Notes: generated by a model from the letters alone, not told the origin. DNA of 64,000 nt from Lyophyllum atratum (GCA_014905825.1 JACGCN010000021.1:496001-560000), one strand, 5' to 3'; shown: positions 11,094-26,916, counted from the first letter of the stretch. A program made the numbers and translations.

Positions 11094-11878
11094 TGGGAAA
11101 CGCTGGGAACAGGAAGTGTTACAATACTGCCTTTATACGCTGCACCTCCCCGGTTACAACACGGGCCGTATGCGTTCAGACGTCATAGGCTGGGTAAAAT
11201 TACACGATGTTCGCACAGATGCCTTGGCACTTGTGGTATAAATCCGAAGTTATCCATGCGAAATGGATGTTTGCGCGTGTGAGCAAATAGGAGTTCCGCT
11301 GCGTGCGAGATATAGAAATTTCCACGCTACACAGAGTGATGCGAAGCAGACAACTGAATGTTCAATCTTCGGTAGTAAGAATATAGTAGGTATATTCGCT
11401 GTATTTCATGACCACAACTGGTAGGCAACTAGAGTGCGGGCGGCGCGACCAACATGAAAGTTCCAGCGATGGGTGAACCTAGTCCAGTCGCAGCAGCAAA
11501 GGTGCTCAGATTAAATAGTTGAACGGGAGTGTCACGATGTCAGATAATTCTCCTTGTCCTTGTGAAGTGCGAGTCGTTCGAAGCAAGATGGCAAGTACAC
11601 AGTTGGTACACAGGTTGCTCAGAATCCGTGTCAGGGTTGCGCGAGTCAGTCGGCCATCGTTCTCGAGAATTTCGTGGTGTTCTTGAGCCAGGATGTTTCT
11701 AGAAGCAAAGATATCTGCGCCCAAAAGAGAGGAACAGAGGTACAAGGTCATGGAGAAGGATTGCGCATGGCAATAATATGCGGATAAGAGGAAAGATATC
11801 AACGGTGCAAATCTGGTCAAACAACACGCCCACCGGTATCGGTGCCCTCGGGCCGGCGGTTCGCTCCTCCTCCCATCC
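11094..11878. other. Intergenic stretch holding a PEBP relic
   Basis: Nearly 800 bp between the divergent PEBP and CoA-transferase genes. Apart from the PEBP C-terminal relic at 11,429-11,536 no gene is supported. The 135-codon minus-strand frame covering 11,506-11,913 is out of frame with the relic and has no family features. Confidence 0.5.
11429..11536 (-). pseudogene. C-terminal exon relic of a second PEBP gene
   Basis: On the minus strand this reads DTPVQLFNLSTFAAATGLG, then SPIAGTFMLVAPPAL and a stop. It is nearly the same as the last exon of the PEBP gene at 10,292 (TPVQLFNISSFAAATGLG, then SPIAGTFMLVAP). The frame meets a TGA a few codons upstream, and no DPDAP or GxxHR block follows in the next kilobase. 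It is a truncated tandem duplicate. Confidence 0.8.
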
Positions 11879-13776
11879 ATGGCCTCGCTCTCTGCAGCGA
11901 AGCAGGCTGTCAAGGATATATGGCTGTCACTTGCGCTGCGACATATCGCGACTTAAGTTCAGCGGCTCCCCAGACACCGCGATAAACTCGTCCTTCAGGC
12001 TGGGCGTGGCGGCCCAGGTATGATGCTCTGTGTTAGTGTATTCTCATTTCTGGCGCGTTCTGAAGATCTGCATGGTGGTGTAGGCATCTATTGGACTAGC
12101 AGGCCTTTCTTCGGCATATTTTCATGCTCTTAGGACTGGTGTCGAGCAGGACGTGGCTGTAGACGCTAGACACGCCACCATTCAGTTCCGTAAGTATGCG
12201 GTTTTCATTTGTGCCATGCGACGAGGACTAGTGTTCATTTCGGAATAAGACAGCGAGGCCTGGTATACTGTTGATGGGAGGCTACCGGATGGTGATTTAT
12301 GGGATAACATAGCGGGTTTGTACAAGACGAAGGGTGGTGGCTTCGTCAGGATACACACCAACTTTCCTCAGTCCGTGCTTTGAAGGTCGCCGTCCAATCT
12401 ATGTTTCTGATCTCAGACTTGATAGTCACCGCAGCGGCATTCTAAGTATCCTCAATATTCCGGACTCTCCGGCCTTGACCCGGGAGGATGTTTCCAAGAC
12501 TCTGTTGAATTGGGTTGCCGCTGACTTCGAGACCGAAGCTGCGTCAAAGGGTATGTGTGCAACGGCTTTGCGATCATTCAAAGAGTGGGACGCCCATCCT
12601 CAAGCAAAAGCTCTGCTTGGAACTCCACCCGTGACACTGGTTAAAATTGGAGATGCCCCAAAGCGACAGGTTGCGCAAGACGTATCGCGTCCATTGGAGG
12701 GTATACGAGTCCTTGATCTTAGTCGTGTCCTTGCAGGACCTATTGCTGGGAGGACCCTTGCAGGTAATGACATCGGGCTTTTAAATGTCCTTTGGGACTT
12801 AACTATGTCTTTTGCAGCGCAAGGAGCGGATGTTTTGCTAGTTTCATCTCCCAAACTTCCAGCATTGCCACTGATAGATATCGAGACCTCCCTAGGAAAA
12901 CGAACGACGCAGCTCGACCTCACGCTCGCTGCCGATAGAGACGTGCTGACCCACCTTGCTGAAGAAGCTGATGTGTTTTTGCAAGCATATCGCCCAGGGG
13001 GTCTTGAACAGAAGGGATTTGGGCCACAGGAACTTGCAACCCTCCGTCCAGGCATCGTTTGTGCAAATCTGACGGCATGGGGTTGGGAAGGACCTTGGAG
13101 AGAGCGCAAAGGGGTGACGATGTCCTATCTGAGCACCAGATACGATGGAACGGACCTGTCGCTAGTTTGATTCACTAGTGCAGACGGCCACCGGGTTCAA
13201 TGTCGCTGAAGGTGGCGCATACCATGAATATGATGGCCAGAGCAAGGTTGGTTCTGTCTTTATTATACTCGAGACGGACTTCTTCCCAATCGCGGTCCAC
13301 TAGGAGGATACCGTAGGTCCTAGAGCCCTTCCAATGCAGGCTTTGGACCACGCTGCCGCGTATTTCCTCGCATTTGGAGTCAACGCCGCTCTGTGCAAAA
13401 CTGTCACGGTATGTTGGTACCCCAAACCCTTCGTACACAGCTGAAGCGCCGCGTGCGAGACTAGGAAGGGGGATCTTGGGAGGTCCGGGTCTCACTCGCT
13501 GCGGTAGGGCAGTGGATTCGTTCCTTGGGTCGTCTAAGTCCCGGAGAAGGTTTCGGTGGTCGTCCATTCCCACCTCGAACGTTCCCTCCTCACCCAGAAA
13601 TTGTAAACTTATCAATTCCCTGGCATCAATCGACCGCGAATGGTGGGCCCCGAGAAATGACTGCAATCAAGCAAGCCGCTTTGCTTTCGAAGACTCCGGC
13701 CAGGGAAGGACCAACGAGCGAAGCACCTATGGCTCTGAATGTACATACACCGATATGGTTGGCTCGAAGCTTGTAA
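11879..13776 (+). CDS. Family III CoA-transferase (CaiB/BaiF), probable frameshift in exon 1
   Basis: Predicted to move CoA between carboxylic acids through an acyl-aspartate intermediate. Exons are 11879-12017, 12084-12189, 12250-12370, 12417-12763, 12818-13113, 13166-13250, 13317-13408 and 13465-13776, giving about 498 residues once one base in exon 1 is discounted. Family blocks include GVEQDVAVDARHATIQF, GLYKTKGGGFVRIHTNFP, PLEGIRVLDLSRVLAGP, GADVLLV and PRALPMQALDHAAAYFL. FDSLVQTATGFNVAEGG carries the likely catalytic Asp (inferred from motif position). EGGSWEVRVSLAAVGQWIRS is a typical C-terminal block. In exon 1 the homologous start MASLSAAKQAVKDIW and the homologous KFSGSPDTAINSSFRLG lie in different frames, offset by one base between about 11,925 and 11,955. 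All later exons are open and in phase. It is either an error, a recent null allele, or a gene using another N-terminus. Confidence 0.85.
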
Positions 13777-13921
13777 ATATAGCCTTGATAGAAGTCCGAA
13801 TGAGTGAAGATCATCATGTTGTGTTGTCGAGTTCCGCGGAGATGCCGTCATGTGAAAGTGCGAAATTGAAAGAATCCACACCCGAGCTCCGATCTTTCCT
13901 GTCTCTTCGACCCAAACACCG

Positions 13922-15008
13922 ATGAGGCCCTCTGCAATTCGTCTGCTCAACATTCTAGTCCCTGTAAAACGGTGCGCATCTTGTAGAGACTATCTCGTCG
14001 CGCGTGTGCTGAGCGAGAACGCGTAGGGCTGTTGACTATGCTGTCAAGATCCGCGTTAACCCCCAACAGACCGGTATTGACCTCAATGTAAAGCATTCAA
14101 TGGTGCGTTCTCAATTCTGCATGTCACGACAAGGAGAATAACCTCCATGCGTCCAGAACCCTTTCGATGAAATTGGTCCGTCACCGACTTTAGTCTCGGT
14201 TTCTCAACTCTGCTCACTAGCATTATATTTATAGCGGTGGAAGAGGCCGTTCGCCTACGAGAGCGCATGAAGGACGCCGTAAAGTCGATAAAGGCAGTGA
14301 CAATTGGCCCCCCCAAGTCCATCGAAACGCTCCGGACGGCCCTCGCCATGGGCGCCGACTCAAGTATCCATGTCGAAATCCCAGAGTCAACACCCTCACC
14401 CGAGCCACTCGCCGTCGCGAAGACACTGCAGGAGATTATCAAACGCCAGAAGGACGGCGTCGACATTGTCATTCTCGGCAAGCAGTCCATCGATGACGAC
14501 CTTGGCATGACTGGCCAGATGCTCGCGGGCTTGTTGGGCTGGGGCCAAGCGACGTTTGCGAGCAAGATTGAGATTGACGTGGAGAAGAAGGAGGCGATAG
14601 TGGTGCGTGAGATCGACGGTGGAGGAGAGGAGATTAGGTGTCGGTTGCCATTAATTATTACGACGGACTTGCGGTGAGTGATACTTTCGACTGTATTAGT
14701 CGTAAGGCTGACGGTCCCTCGCCTTGCTTTTTGCAGACTGAATGGTGTGTGCTCCCTTCACTCCCCTTCTCTCGCCGCGTGCTGATTATTTCGTCCCAGA
14801 GCCCCGATACGCTTCCCTGCCTAACATTATGAAGGCCAAGAAGAAGCCAGTGGAGAAACTGACACCTGCTGACCTCGGGATCGACTACACTCCCCGGTTC
14901 GAAACATTGAAGGTGACTGAGCCTCCGGTAAGAGTTGGAGGAGGCAAGGTGCAGAATGTAGATGAGCTCGTTGCAAAACTAAAGGAAGCCGGCATCACAG
15001 CTGCATAG
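13922..15008 (+). CDS. Electron transfer flavoprotein beta subunit
   Basis: The beta subunit of the mitochondrial matrix ETF heterodimer, which passes electrons from acyl-CoA dehydrogenases to ETF-ubiquinone oxidoreductase. Six exons (13922-13971, 14027-14102, 14157-14175, 14235-14673, 14737-14744, 14800-15008) give 266 residues, the usual length. Key blocks are [18 protein letters not shown], the [16 protein letters not shown] segment built from a 19 bp exon, [19 protein letters not shown] around the nucleotide site, [18 protein letters not shown], and [15 protein letters not shown] with the lysine-rich recognition loop. Exon 5 is only 8 bp (14737-14744) and encodes the middle of RLNE. It begins 145 bp after the CoA-transferase stop on the same strand. 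The gene is intact. Confidence 0.96.
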
Positions 15009-15393
15009 AACATGTCTACCATGCAATACAATACCCTTTACAAGCACCTTTGCAGTATTGAGATGTGGGTCGAAATGAGACTGGATTGTATTGTATTTCC
15101 TAAGTCCATTCTAGTTTTAATTATTTTATCTACTACTACAGCACGGTCAAGAGACGGAAGTTATGATGGAATACCAGACAGGCGGGGGTACGCACAGCAG
15201 ATGGATGTAACAAGACTACGGGAGGGAACAAACGAGATGGGAGATGAGGTGATTAAAATAGTCGGGAATGAGTGCTTGAGGAAACAAAACGATAGTACAG
15301 AATTATATCGTCGAAGCAACAAGAAAGGATACGTGAGCGGGTCGCCCGCTACGTATCAGTCGACCCATCGACAGAGACGCCCTAAAGGCGAGG
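15009..15393. other. Convergent intergenic region
   Basis: About 385 bp between the stop codons of ETF-beta (+) and the RING-H2 gene (-). It holds the two 3' ends. The + strand frame reading through here is an unsupported shadow. No other feature is seen. Confidence 0.5.
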
Positions 15394-18300
15394 TTAGCGT
15401 TTCAAGTATAAGGGAAGAGATGGGTAGATCTGTACCGTTGATCGACAAGCGGGACAGTTGTTCCGGCCAGTCTCCAACCACTTGTCCACGCAATTCTGGT
15501 GGAACGCATGACGACACTTCATCACGCGGATGTCATCCTCCGGTTGGTAGTCGTCCAAGCATATGAGACACTGGCAATGAAAGTTAGTATCATGAGAGGG
15601 GAAAGGATGGGGAGCGGCGTACCCTTTCCGTGCAGTTGGACGAGATCTTTTCTTCCCTTTCGTACTGCTCTAGTTGCGTCGACTTGATAGTCTCGAGTCC
15701 GGACTTTTCAATGTCCTCTTTGGTGACCGTCGGTGGCTTTGCGTGGCCTAGAAGGTCCGCTAGTTCCCTGTTGGATGATAGAGTTAGTCTGGTATCAAAT
15801 CATGAAAGCGATGAACGTACAAAAGGGCTTCAAGGGACGCAAGTGTGTCCGGTCCTCCATTAAGGATGCTATGATTTGGCGGGTAGTACCCTGCAGATGA
15901 AGTCAGCCAATGACTTGACAGATATGTGAACTCCAATACTGACCTCCAATGACATAAATCAAGAACGTCCTGGATCCCGGACCATTTGACGGCGTAGCAT
16001 TGCGGTTCCTCCGTCCAGGACGCAGGTTCCGGATCGCCTCGGCCGCTCGCGAGTGCCATCCCCGCCCCCGACCTCCCCGAGTCCGCGGCTGACCCATGCC
16101 GGCGGCGTCACCTTCGAGAGGAGTCTCTGGGGCTTCATCGGCACCTTCCGTGTCCTCGTCCGTAGGGGGCCGCAGGTTCCAATTGGTGTTGACAGACTGT
16201 ACGCCGACGACAATGACAGGTACGACCGTGTATGTGCGCGGCTGGGATGGCGGGGGCTGAGGCGACGGTGCTTCGGCACGAGCAAAGGGAAGCTCCGAGA
16301 GTGTAGGATCCATCGCAGAGATAGAGGGAGATGAGGGCGCAGACGAGGGGGTGGCTGTAGTAGGTATTGGGCCGGGCGTGGATGATGGGGCTGCTGCGGG
16401 AATGCCTTGTGTAGGAGGTATGGCGATCGGTGGGAAGCGGTACAGCCTCCACCAGTTGATTCGTCCCTGTGCGTCGACTTCTGGTGTCGATCCCTGTGTC
16501 GCCCTTGTATCTGCACTTGCGGCTCCCGGGACATTTGTGCCTGGCGTCCTGCTGTCCTCGGTGCCTTCACCACGTTGGTGCTCATGAGGGACACGCGAGG
16601 GGCCGGCTTCTGGCGAGTATGCCGGAACGTCTGTATCGCCTGTTTCAGGCTCTTCTTCCTGCGCATCCTCAAATTCGGAATCGGAATCCGACATGTCATC
16701 CAGTGGTGGGGGCATCTCCTCGTCATCGTCATCCTCAACTTCGGCATCATCATCTTCCCCACTTGGTGCTGCAAAGCCCCTTCGTGCACCCGCAGCACTA
16801 GTCTCCGGTTCGGCAGGAGCTGGCGCGTCCGGTGGCGGTGCGTTGGTGCTGGTCAATGCAACTCGCAAATCCGTCTGCAGGTCGAGCAGGAACCGCTCGA
16901 AGCTGCCCTCTGCAGGCAACGCCCCACTCGGTCGCCCACCCGGACCGCCTTCTACATACTCGCCCTCCCCGTTGATTGCGTCAGGCATGGTCCCAGGGGC
17001 TGTCGAAGGTGCAGCAGCGGACTCGCCGGCGAGGCCGAGCCCGAGATTGAAGGCGCGGGCCATCTGACCAAAGAGGTGCTCGCGTGGGTCGCCTGAGACT
17101 GGGGCGGCGGGGAGGTCTGTCTCAGAGGCGGAGGCTGAGGGGGTGGTGGAAGGGGGCGGGGCGGGACGCAGGCCGAGACGCTCGCGGATGCTGCCCCAAG
17201 CTTGGCGTAGACGTTCGGCGCGGGATGCGTCGAGTCCGAGTCCGAGTCCGGCGGTGGGTGTGGGCGATGTAGGGCGGGAGGTCGTAGGTTCGGAGGGGCC
17301 AGAAGACCCTGGGGGGTTGGTAGTGGTTTCGGCGTTGTAAGGGGGTGGACCGAGACTGGATGGGAGGAGCAGGGGTTGAGAGGTGCCGGTCAGCAGGGAC
17401 GCCGCAGTGGCGGCTGCTGCGACGCTGTGTGGCTATCAGTTAGATGTATGATAAGAATAGAATGTGAGACGTACCTGAGAAGCGTTCCCAGGACATCAAT
17501 GCTTCCAGACGATATTGTGCCCGACGGAGCAGCATCCGACGAGGGCGTTTGTGCGGGTAGGTTTGGGATGGGAAGATCAGTCCGTGAGGCGGTATGCGGC
17601 TGAGCGGAATCAAGCTGCGGGCCTTCGGATGTTGGTGTGGCGTCAAGGGTGGTGGATGTTTGATTATTGGATGGCGGGAGGGTGCCGAGAGTGGACGGAG
17701 GGCGCGAGCCGACCATACTGGCGGGTCGGGATTGAAGGAGTGTAGAGAGGCGGTTGCGGGCTGTTGGAGGCGTCGATGACGAACGGGGTGTAGGATCGGA
17801 GACTTCGGGTGGGGGTGCAGAGGGAGCGGATGGACGTGGAACGTCTGTCGTATGTACAACCCCCTGGACGACGACGAGCGTGCCAGGAGGTGGGAATTGG
17901 TGGGCAGGAGGTTGTTGCGCAGGCGGCGCCGGGCTGCCTGCGGATGCTTCCTGGACATTTTCCACTTGGGATTCGGGTGGTGCGCTGTCCAGCGGGGGGT
18001 CTGGGTTGTTAGCGACCTCGTCTTGATCCTCTGGTTCAGGAGGCGCTGGAGTTTGTGTGGCGCCTGTTGCATTATCTGCCCGGTCGAGATCCAGAATGGC
18101 GCTCTCTGGTACGTCCGCGGTTGTTTCTGCGGATATTGGAGATGAGGAACTTGACGGGAGATCGCTGTTGTCAGCGGATTGCTCAGCAGAGGGCGTTTCG
18201 GGGTCGCGTTCTACCTCCTTGCCCTTTTCGCTGGTGGGCGATGGAGGGGCGGTAGACGAGCTTGCGGTCTGCGACGACTCTGCAGGGGTCTGAAGCTCCG

Positions 18301-18544
18301 GTGGTGCCTTTGACCACCGTCGAGAGTGGCGCCATGATTTCCGCGAGCCACCTGTGGGGCTATCTACGCGCACGGACGGCTTGACGAGATTGAGGATGCT
18401 CTTCCTCACGGATTCGCGACGAGAGCGCTGGGGTGGTGATATGAGAGCAGGTTCTGGGTCCTGCTCTATGGGAGGAAGGCTGGGATCTGTGAGGGACGAG
18501 GACGGCAAGGCAGTGCGGCGTTGGCGCGAAGTGTTCTGGCCCAT
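15394..18544 (-). CDS. Large disordered RING-H2 finger protein (probable E3 ubiquitin ligase)
   Basis: Five exons read downward (18544-17475, 17424-15944, 15890-15821, 15767-15623, 15570-15394) give 980 residues. About 850 residues are low-complexity and rich in Ser, Pro, Thr and acidic runs (for example GEDDDAEVEDDDDEEM), beginning MGQNTSRQRRT. The C-terminus holds a perfect RING-H2: C923LIC926, C941RH943, H946QNC949, C961PAC964, so a role as an E3 ligase is likely from the family. The glycine after MGQNTS could allow N-myristoylation (MGxxxS), a possible membrane anchor; this is inference. Between the two parts lie GGYYPPNHSILNGGPDTLAS and a helical segment ending QLEQYEREEKISSN. Introns are 50-55 bp. 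It shares a 242 bp divergent upstream region with the dihydrolipoamide dehydrogenase gene. Confidence 0.85.
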
Positions 18545-18786
18545 TGTTTCGCTGTAAGTTAATGCAGGAAGAGGGATTGTTGTTGTACAATGCTGTGCTC
18601 GCTGAACAAAGCTGGTGGTGGTCGCTGTGCGCTGTTGGTCGTTTAGCGCTGGTCGTCGTTCGGGTTAGAGGAGCAGAACGTCGTTGCCGATGAGTAAGGG
18701 CGTGATGTCACTCGGTCACGCACTTCCGAATCCCAATTTCCCAAGTTGTCACTGTCATCATCCGTCTCTATCCGTCTTTTTTCGAC

Positions 18787-20717
<1,931 letters not shown>

Positions 20718-20915
20718 TGCTGACATTTCGAACGAAGGCTGGCATAGCAGCTGGTATTAGATTTACCCCACCTACATAGATCATATAATCTTATTCCCCT
20801 ACCACTGCTCATCTCTTGAAGTTTGTCGTTGAACAGCTCAGTGACTATCAGCTTTATTTTCTTCCAAATCCGGCCAGCATTGCTAACACTATATCCGTCG
20901 ACAACGTGTAGCTAT

Positions 20916-22384
20916 TCAAACAGACCATTCCAGCGAAGCTACACTACCAGGGACAGTACATGTCCATACCTTCTCCTCTGTCCGACTCAGCAGAAAGCCG
21001 TTCTCGCTCGCCGCAACGAACGTGTCTTGCAGCGTTTGCACCTCTCCCGTTTCATCGTCCACAGCATCCAGAGACGTTTCAGTGCATGTCAAGAACCTCA
21101 TAGCGCTGGCGATCTCTGGGCGCTTCGTCGCAGGGACTTCGATCTTTGCTGATTTGGGGCGGTGGAAGAACTGTCAAGAGATGGCGATAATTAGCCGTGG
21201 GTGTAGATTTGATTGGAGGGAAGCGTACCATGACTTCTGTGCCCTCGGCGGGGGCGTTCTGGGACGCGAGTGAGATGTTGCCACGGGATGGGTCCCCAGC
21301 GGTGATGCTGTACATCTGAAACGGCTGTGCAGCGCGTTAAGGCTACACAGCGAAGAAATAGGGAAGAGGTGGTGGTACCTTGTGGTCTCGGATTGTAGCG
21401 AGGAGGAAAGTCTCGTCGTCTTTGAAGGAGCCGGATGCGTCCATGTCCATGCCGTTTTTGCGGATGGTGTCGAGGAGGAGTTGGGTGGGGTTGTCGTTGT
21501 TGAGGGTGTTGATCATGTTGCCTTCGCAGCTGTGGGGCGGTCCGGGTTAGTGGGTGAAGGATTGGAAGGGGGGGGATATGGACCTTGTGACTCTCATGAT
21601 TCCGGAGAGCGGGGTGACGCCCGTGAATTCGGTTTGCACGTGTGCGCGTGGGGGATGGGTTAGGGCGAGGCCTACGGCGCCGGAATCGTAGATGTGGTTG
21701 TTGTGGAAGAGGGTGACTGGGCGGCCGGTGACGAAGGGTGTGGACGCGGCGATGAGACCAAGCTGCGAGACAAAGTTGGTGAGTTTGTACGAGGCAAGGG
21801 TCATGGTCACCCACCCTCGTCGCATGCGGAAACGCGGCGAGTGAGTTTGCGAGGCCTTCCGGGGCGCGGTCGGTGAGATATAGGACCTCATTCACATCCT
21901 GTGGGCTAAACGGGAGTCAGTGGGTGAAGCACGTCGATGATGGCCACACCGACTTTAGCCCCTGCAGTCCAGGTGGTAGGGGAGTGCCTCCTGCATTCCT
22001 GTCCCAGACTTCTGCCCAGCTAAAGTCGCCTTCCGGTGGGGTAAGGGCCTCGTCGTCCTTGTCCTTGTTCCGGAACGCGTGCCAGCGGCCGACTTGGGGC
22101 GCGGCGCGGCCGGGGAGAGTGGATCGGAATGGGACGGCGGAGGATGGGGGGAACAGGGCGAGGGAACAGGCGATGTGGGGCGGACCGGGGAGTGGGGCGG
22201 AGAGGCAGCCGAGGGTGGTAAGGGAGAAGGTGGTCAGGCGCGTGACGAGGTTGGAGAGGTGCAAGGGGGCGACGTTGGAGGAGAGGGTGAAGAGGAGGGT
22301 GTGGTCGGTGTAGGAGGTGGAGAGATGGGTGAGGTGGGCGAGGAGCGCGGTGGGAGAGCGCGTGAGCAGCGTGCGGGTCTGCAT
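20916..22384 (-). CDS. FIST-domain protein
   Basis: Six exons read downward (22384-21950, 21898-21815, 21762-21584, 21529-21379, 21324-21229, 21170-20916) give 399 residues. The N-terminal half (LLFTLSSNVAPLHLSNLV, then FSLTTLGCLSAPLP and GRWHAFR) resembles the FIST_N sensory domain. EVLYLTDRAPEGLANSL and GLIAASTPFVTGRPVTLFHN follow. The C-terminal half (TFLLATIRDHKMYSITAGD, SRGNISLASQNAPAEGTEV) resembles FIST_C. In bacteria and eukaryotes such proteins are predicted small-ligand sensors. The fungal function is not known to me. At the end of exon 1 the frame GLKS|DVNEV across a 51 bp intron was chosen over reading through. The start lies only 40 bp from the start of the divergent gene at 22,425. 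Confidence 0.75.
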
Positions 22385-22424
22385 CAGGAGCGGTGACGCG
22401 TGACACCTCCTTCATCGTACCACC
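22385..22424. promoter_or_regulatory. Compact divergent start region
   Basis: Only 40 bp separate the ATG of the FIST gene (-) from the ATG of the small membrane-protein gene (+). The two promoters and 5' leaders must overlap each other or the neighbouring coding exon. No TATA box is visible. Confidence 0.4.
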
Positions 22425-22943
22425 ATGTCCACGCCCGACGACTACCCGTCCATGCTATGGGTCACGTATGTTATACACTCTATTGAAGCTCTCGGTTCTG
22501 ATCACCCTACAGCATCCCCCCGATATTCCTACTCTCCGCTTACTTTGTTCGCAAGTGGTACCTAGCTCGGCAACTTAGGTTGTACGGCATAGGCAAAGGC
22601 GGTATGTATTCCCTACCGCTACATTACAGCTAACATCAATGCTCATGACCGTACAGCTCCTGGCTTTCAGACGAACGTGCGGCGTGTCCGCGTCACCCCC
22701 GAAATTGCAGCGCGGATACGTCGCGGCGAGAATGTGAGCCCAGAGGAGATTGCGAGGGCATCCGCGCAGGCAGAGGAAGACGAGGCCCGCGGGACGCCTC
22801 CGCCGCCACGGGTGAATAGTCTTGCTGGGCGGGGGGTGGTGGAAGAGAGACAGCTGGAGGAGAAGGATTCTGATTCTGCCAATGAATGGTTGCCTGAATC
22901 CATTACAGGTCCAAAAAAGAGGAGCAAGGGCAAGAAGAGATAG
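22425..22943 (+). CDS. Small single-pass membrane protein of unknown function
   Basis: Three exons (22425-22465, 22513-22601, 22657-22943) give 138 residues. Residues 12-25 (WVTIPPIFLLSAYFV) form one membrane segment, followed by a basic stretch RKWYLARQLRLYGIGKG, a predicted helix with RRVRVTPEIAARIRRGE and an acidic, Pro-rich tail ending in WLPESITGPKKRSKGKKR. The tryptophan-containing basic terminus and the overall plan recall conserved basidiomycete proteins without assigned function. An organellar or ER membrane location is plausible. I do not recognise a catalytic domain. The gene is compact, with phase-consistent introns, and appears intact. Confidence 0.75.
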
Positions 22944-23043
22944 TACTTGCTTACATGATTAATATATCACGTGATACACCCAGTTTTTACTGAGTCTGGA
23001 GTCAAGTCCCGGTCCCTTCTTGTCCTCTTCCTCCCTGCACAAC

Positions 23044-25851
<2,808 letters not shown>

Positions 25852-26447
25852 AGGGTCAGTGCTTGGTCTGGTTTGGTGTATGTAGATGTTAAGTTAGAAT
25901 GATGTGGTTGTATTTCAAGGGTTCAATGTAGACCATTTTGATTTTCTTTTGGTTATGGTTCAGTTAGACTTTTTTGGGGGGGTGTACAAACAATAGCAGT
26001 TTGAACACATGTATGGCTTATCTCTCCTCTTCGCCCTGATATGATTGTTTCAAAAGGTGGGTATTCGCCATTTTCCCATTCCTCGGGCTGTATTCCACAG
26101 CCTGTGGGAAGAATCGGTGCTATACTGACCTGCTCAAGTGCCTGAGCAAATGCGACCTGCAAGTTCTCGGGAAATGGCGGTGAGTGCCATGGTACTGCAA
26201 CTGATTCTGGCAAGAATTTGTTGGAGTATTCCGATCGGAGATGCGGTGTAATCCTGCAGATCACTTACTTCCGCTTCCACATACTTACGTAACCCATATT
26301 CCCATATATATATATATACCTCGATCCCTCGTATATCGCACCTCACCTCCGCTTTCCCCCCATCACGCACTCGCACCCCCGCTCTTGCTATAATCAATAG
26401 TTGTCGTTCCCTTTCTCTTGGTACGTTCTTCTAAGTTAGTGTTGCCC
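25852..26447. other. Boundary between gene-rich and transposon-rich DNA
   Basis: About 600 bp downstream of Prp43 with no gene seen. A TATATATATATA run lies at 26,305-26,320. From here to the right edge nearly everything is transposon-derived. Confidence 0.5.
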
Positions 26448-26618
26448 CTAGCCAAGGGGCCTTCCATGCTGCTCAATATCCACCAAATTGCTGTCTTCTT
26501 CTTCATTATTGGAAGAATTGGTTCCCCCAAAAAGAGGAATATCTTCATCTGAGAGGCTTCCAGCACCAGTCTCGCCAGCCTGGCACTGTGAGGCCTGCCC
26601 ATGAACCCCATAGTTGGC
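26448..26618 (-). pseudogene. ORF interrupted by LTR element insertion (3' part)
   Basis: On the minus strand the frame reads NYGVHGQASQCQAGETGAG, then SLSDEDIPLFGG, an acidic stretch and a stop at 26,448. It is cut by the LTR element at the TTGGC target. Joining across the element to 30,290-30,320 restores an open frame (FYHKITIAA then NYGVHGQ), so the element landed in a coding exon. The family is not identified; it may itself belong to an older transposon. Confidence 0.5.
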
Positions 26619-26916
26619 TGTTGAAGGAAAACGGCGACACTGTATAGAGAACAATGTATGCTAGAGAGCTGCTTGGAGAGCGGGCTGGACTCTGGGATAG
26701 AACCATTGTATTATGGTTCTTTCGACTGGGGATCAACCAGCCGAAAGGATATCCTTATATACAAGTACATAGGGGCCTGGTGACTAAGAGATAATGACAT
26801 ATATCAAGTGTCCATGTGCTGCATAAATCCCCGGAGCCCATAGGTATGGTGACGGTGACAGTTGCATGTGGATGTCAGCCACATGCTCGGAGTCCGTGAG
26901 AACAGAACCGGCAACA
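26619..26916 (-). repeat. LTR A (3' LTR)
   Basis: The left LTR, with termini TGTTG/CAACA. It differs from the other two at several sites (for example GAGAGCGGGC against GAGAGCAGGC, and GGGGCCTGG against GGGGCCCAG). On the minus strand it is preceded by ACGGGGGAC, a plausible polypurine tract. Confidence 0.88.

Noticed and set aside
11506..11913. A 135-codon minus frame as a gene between PEBP and CoA-transferase
   Set aside because: It overlaps the PEBP relic out of frame and the CoA-transferase start, and has no family features.
16053..17340. Long + strand frames opposite the RING-H2 gene (for example 16,407-17,096)
   Set aside because: They are antisense shadows of a GC-rich, low-complexity exon on the minus strand. 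The minus frame has consistent splicing and a true RING domain.
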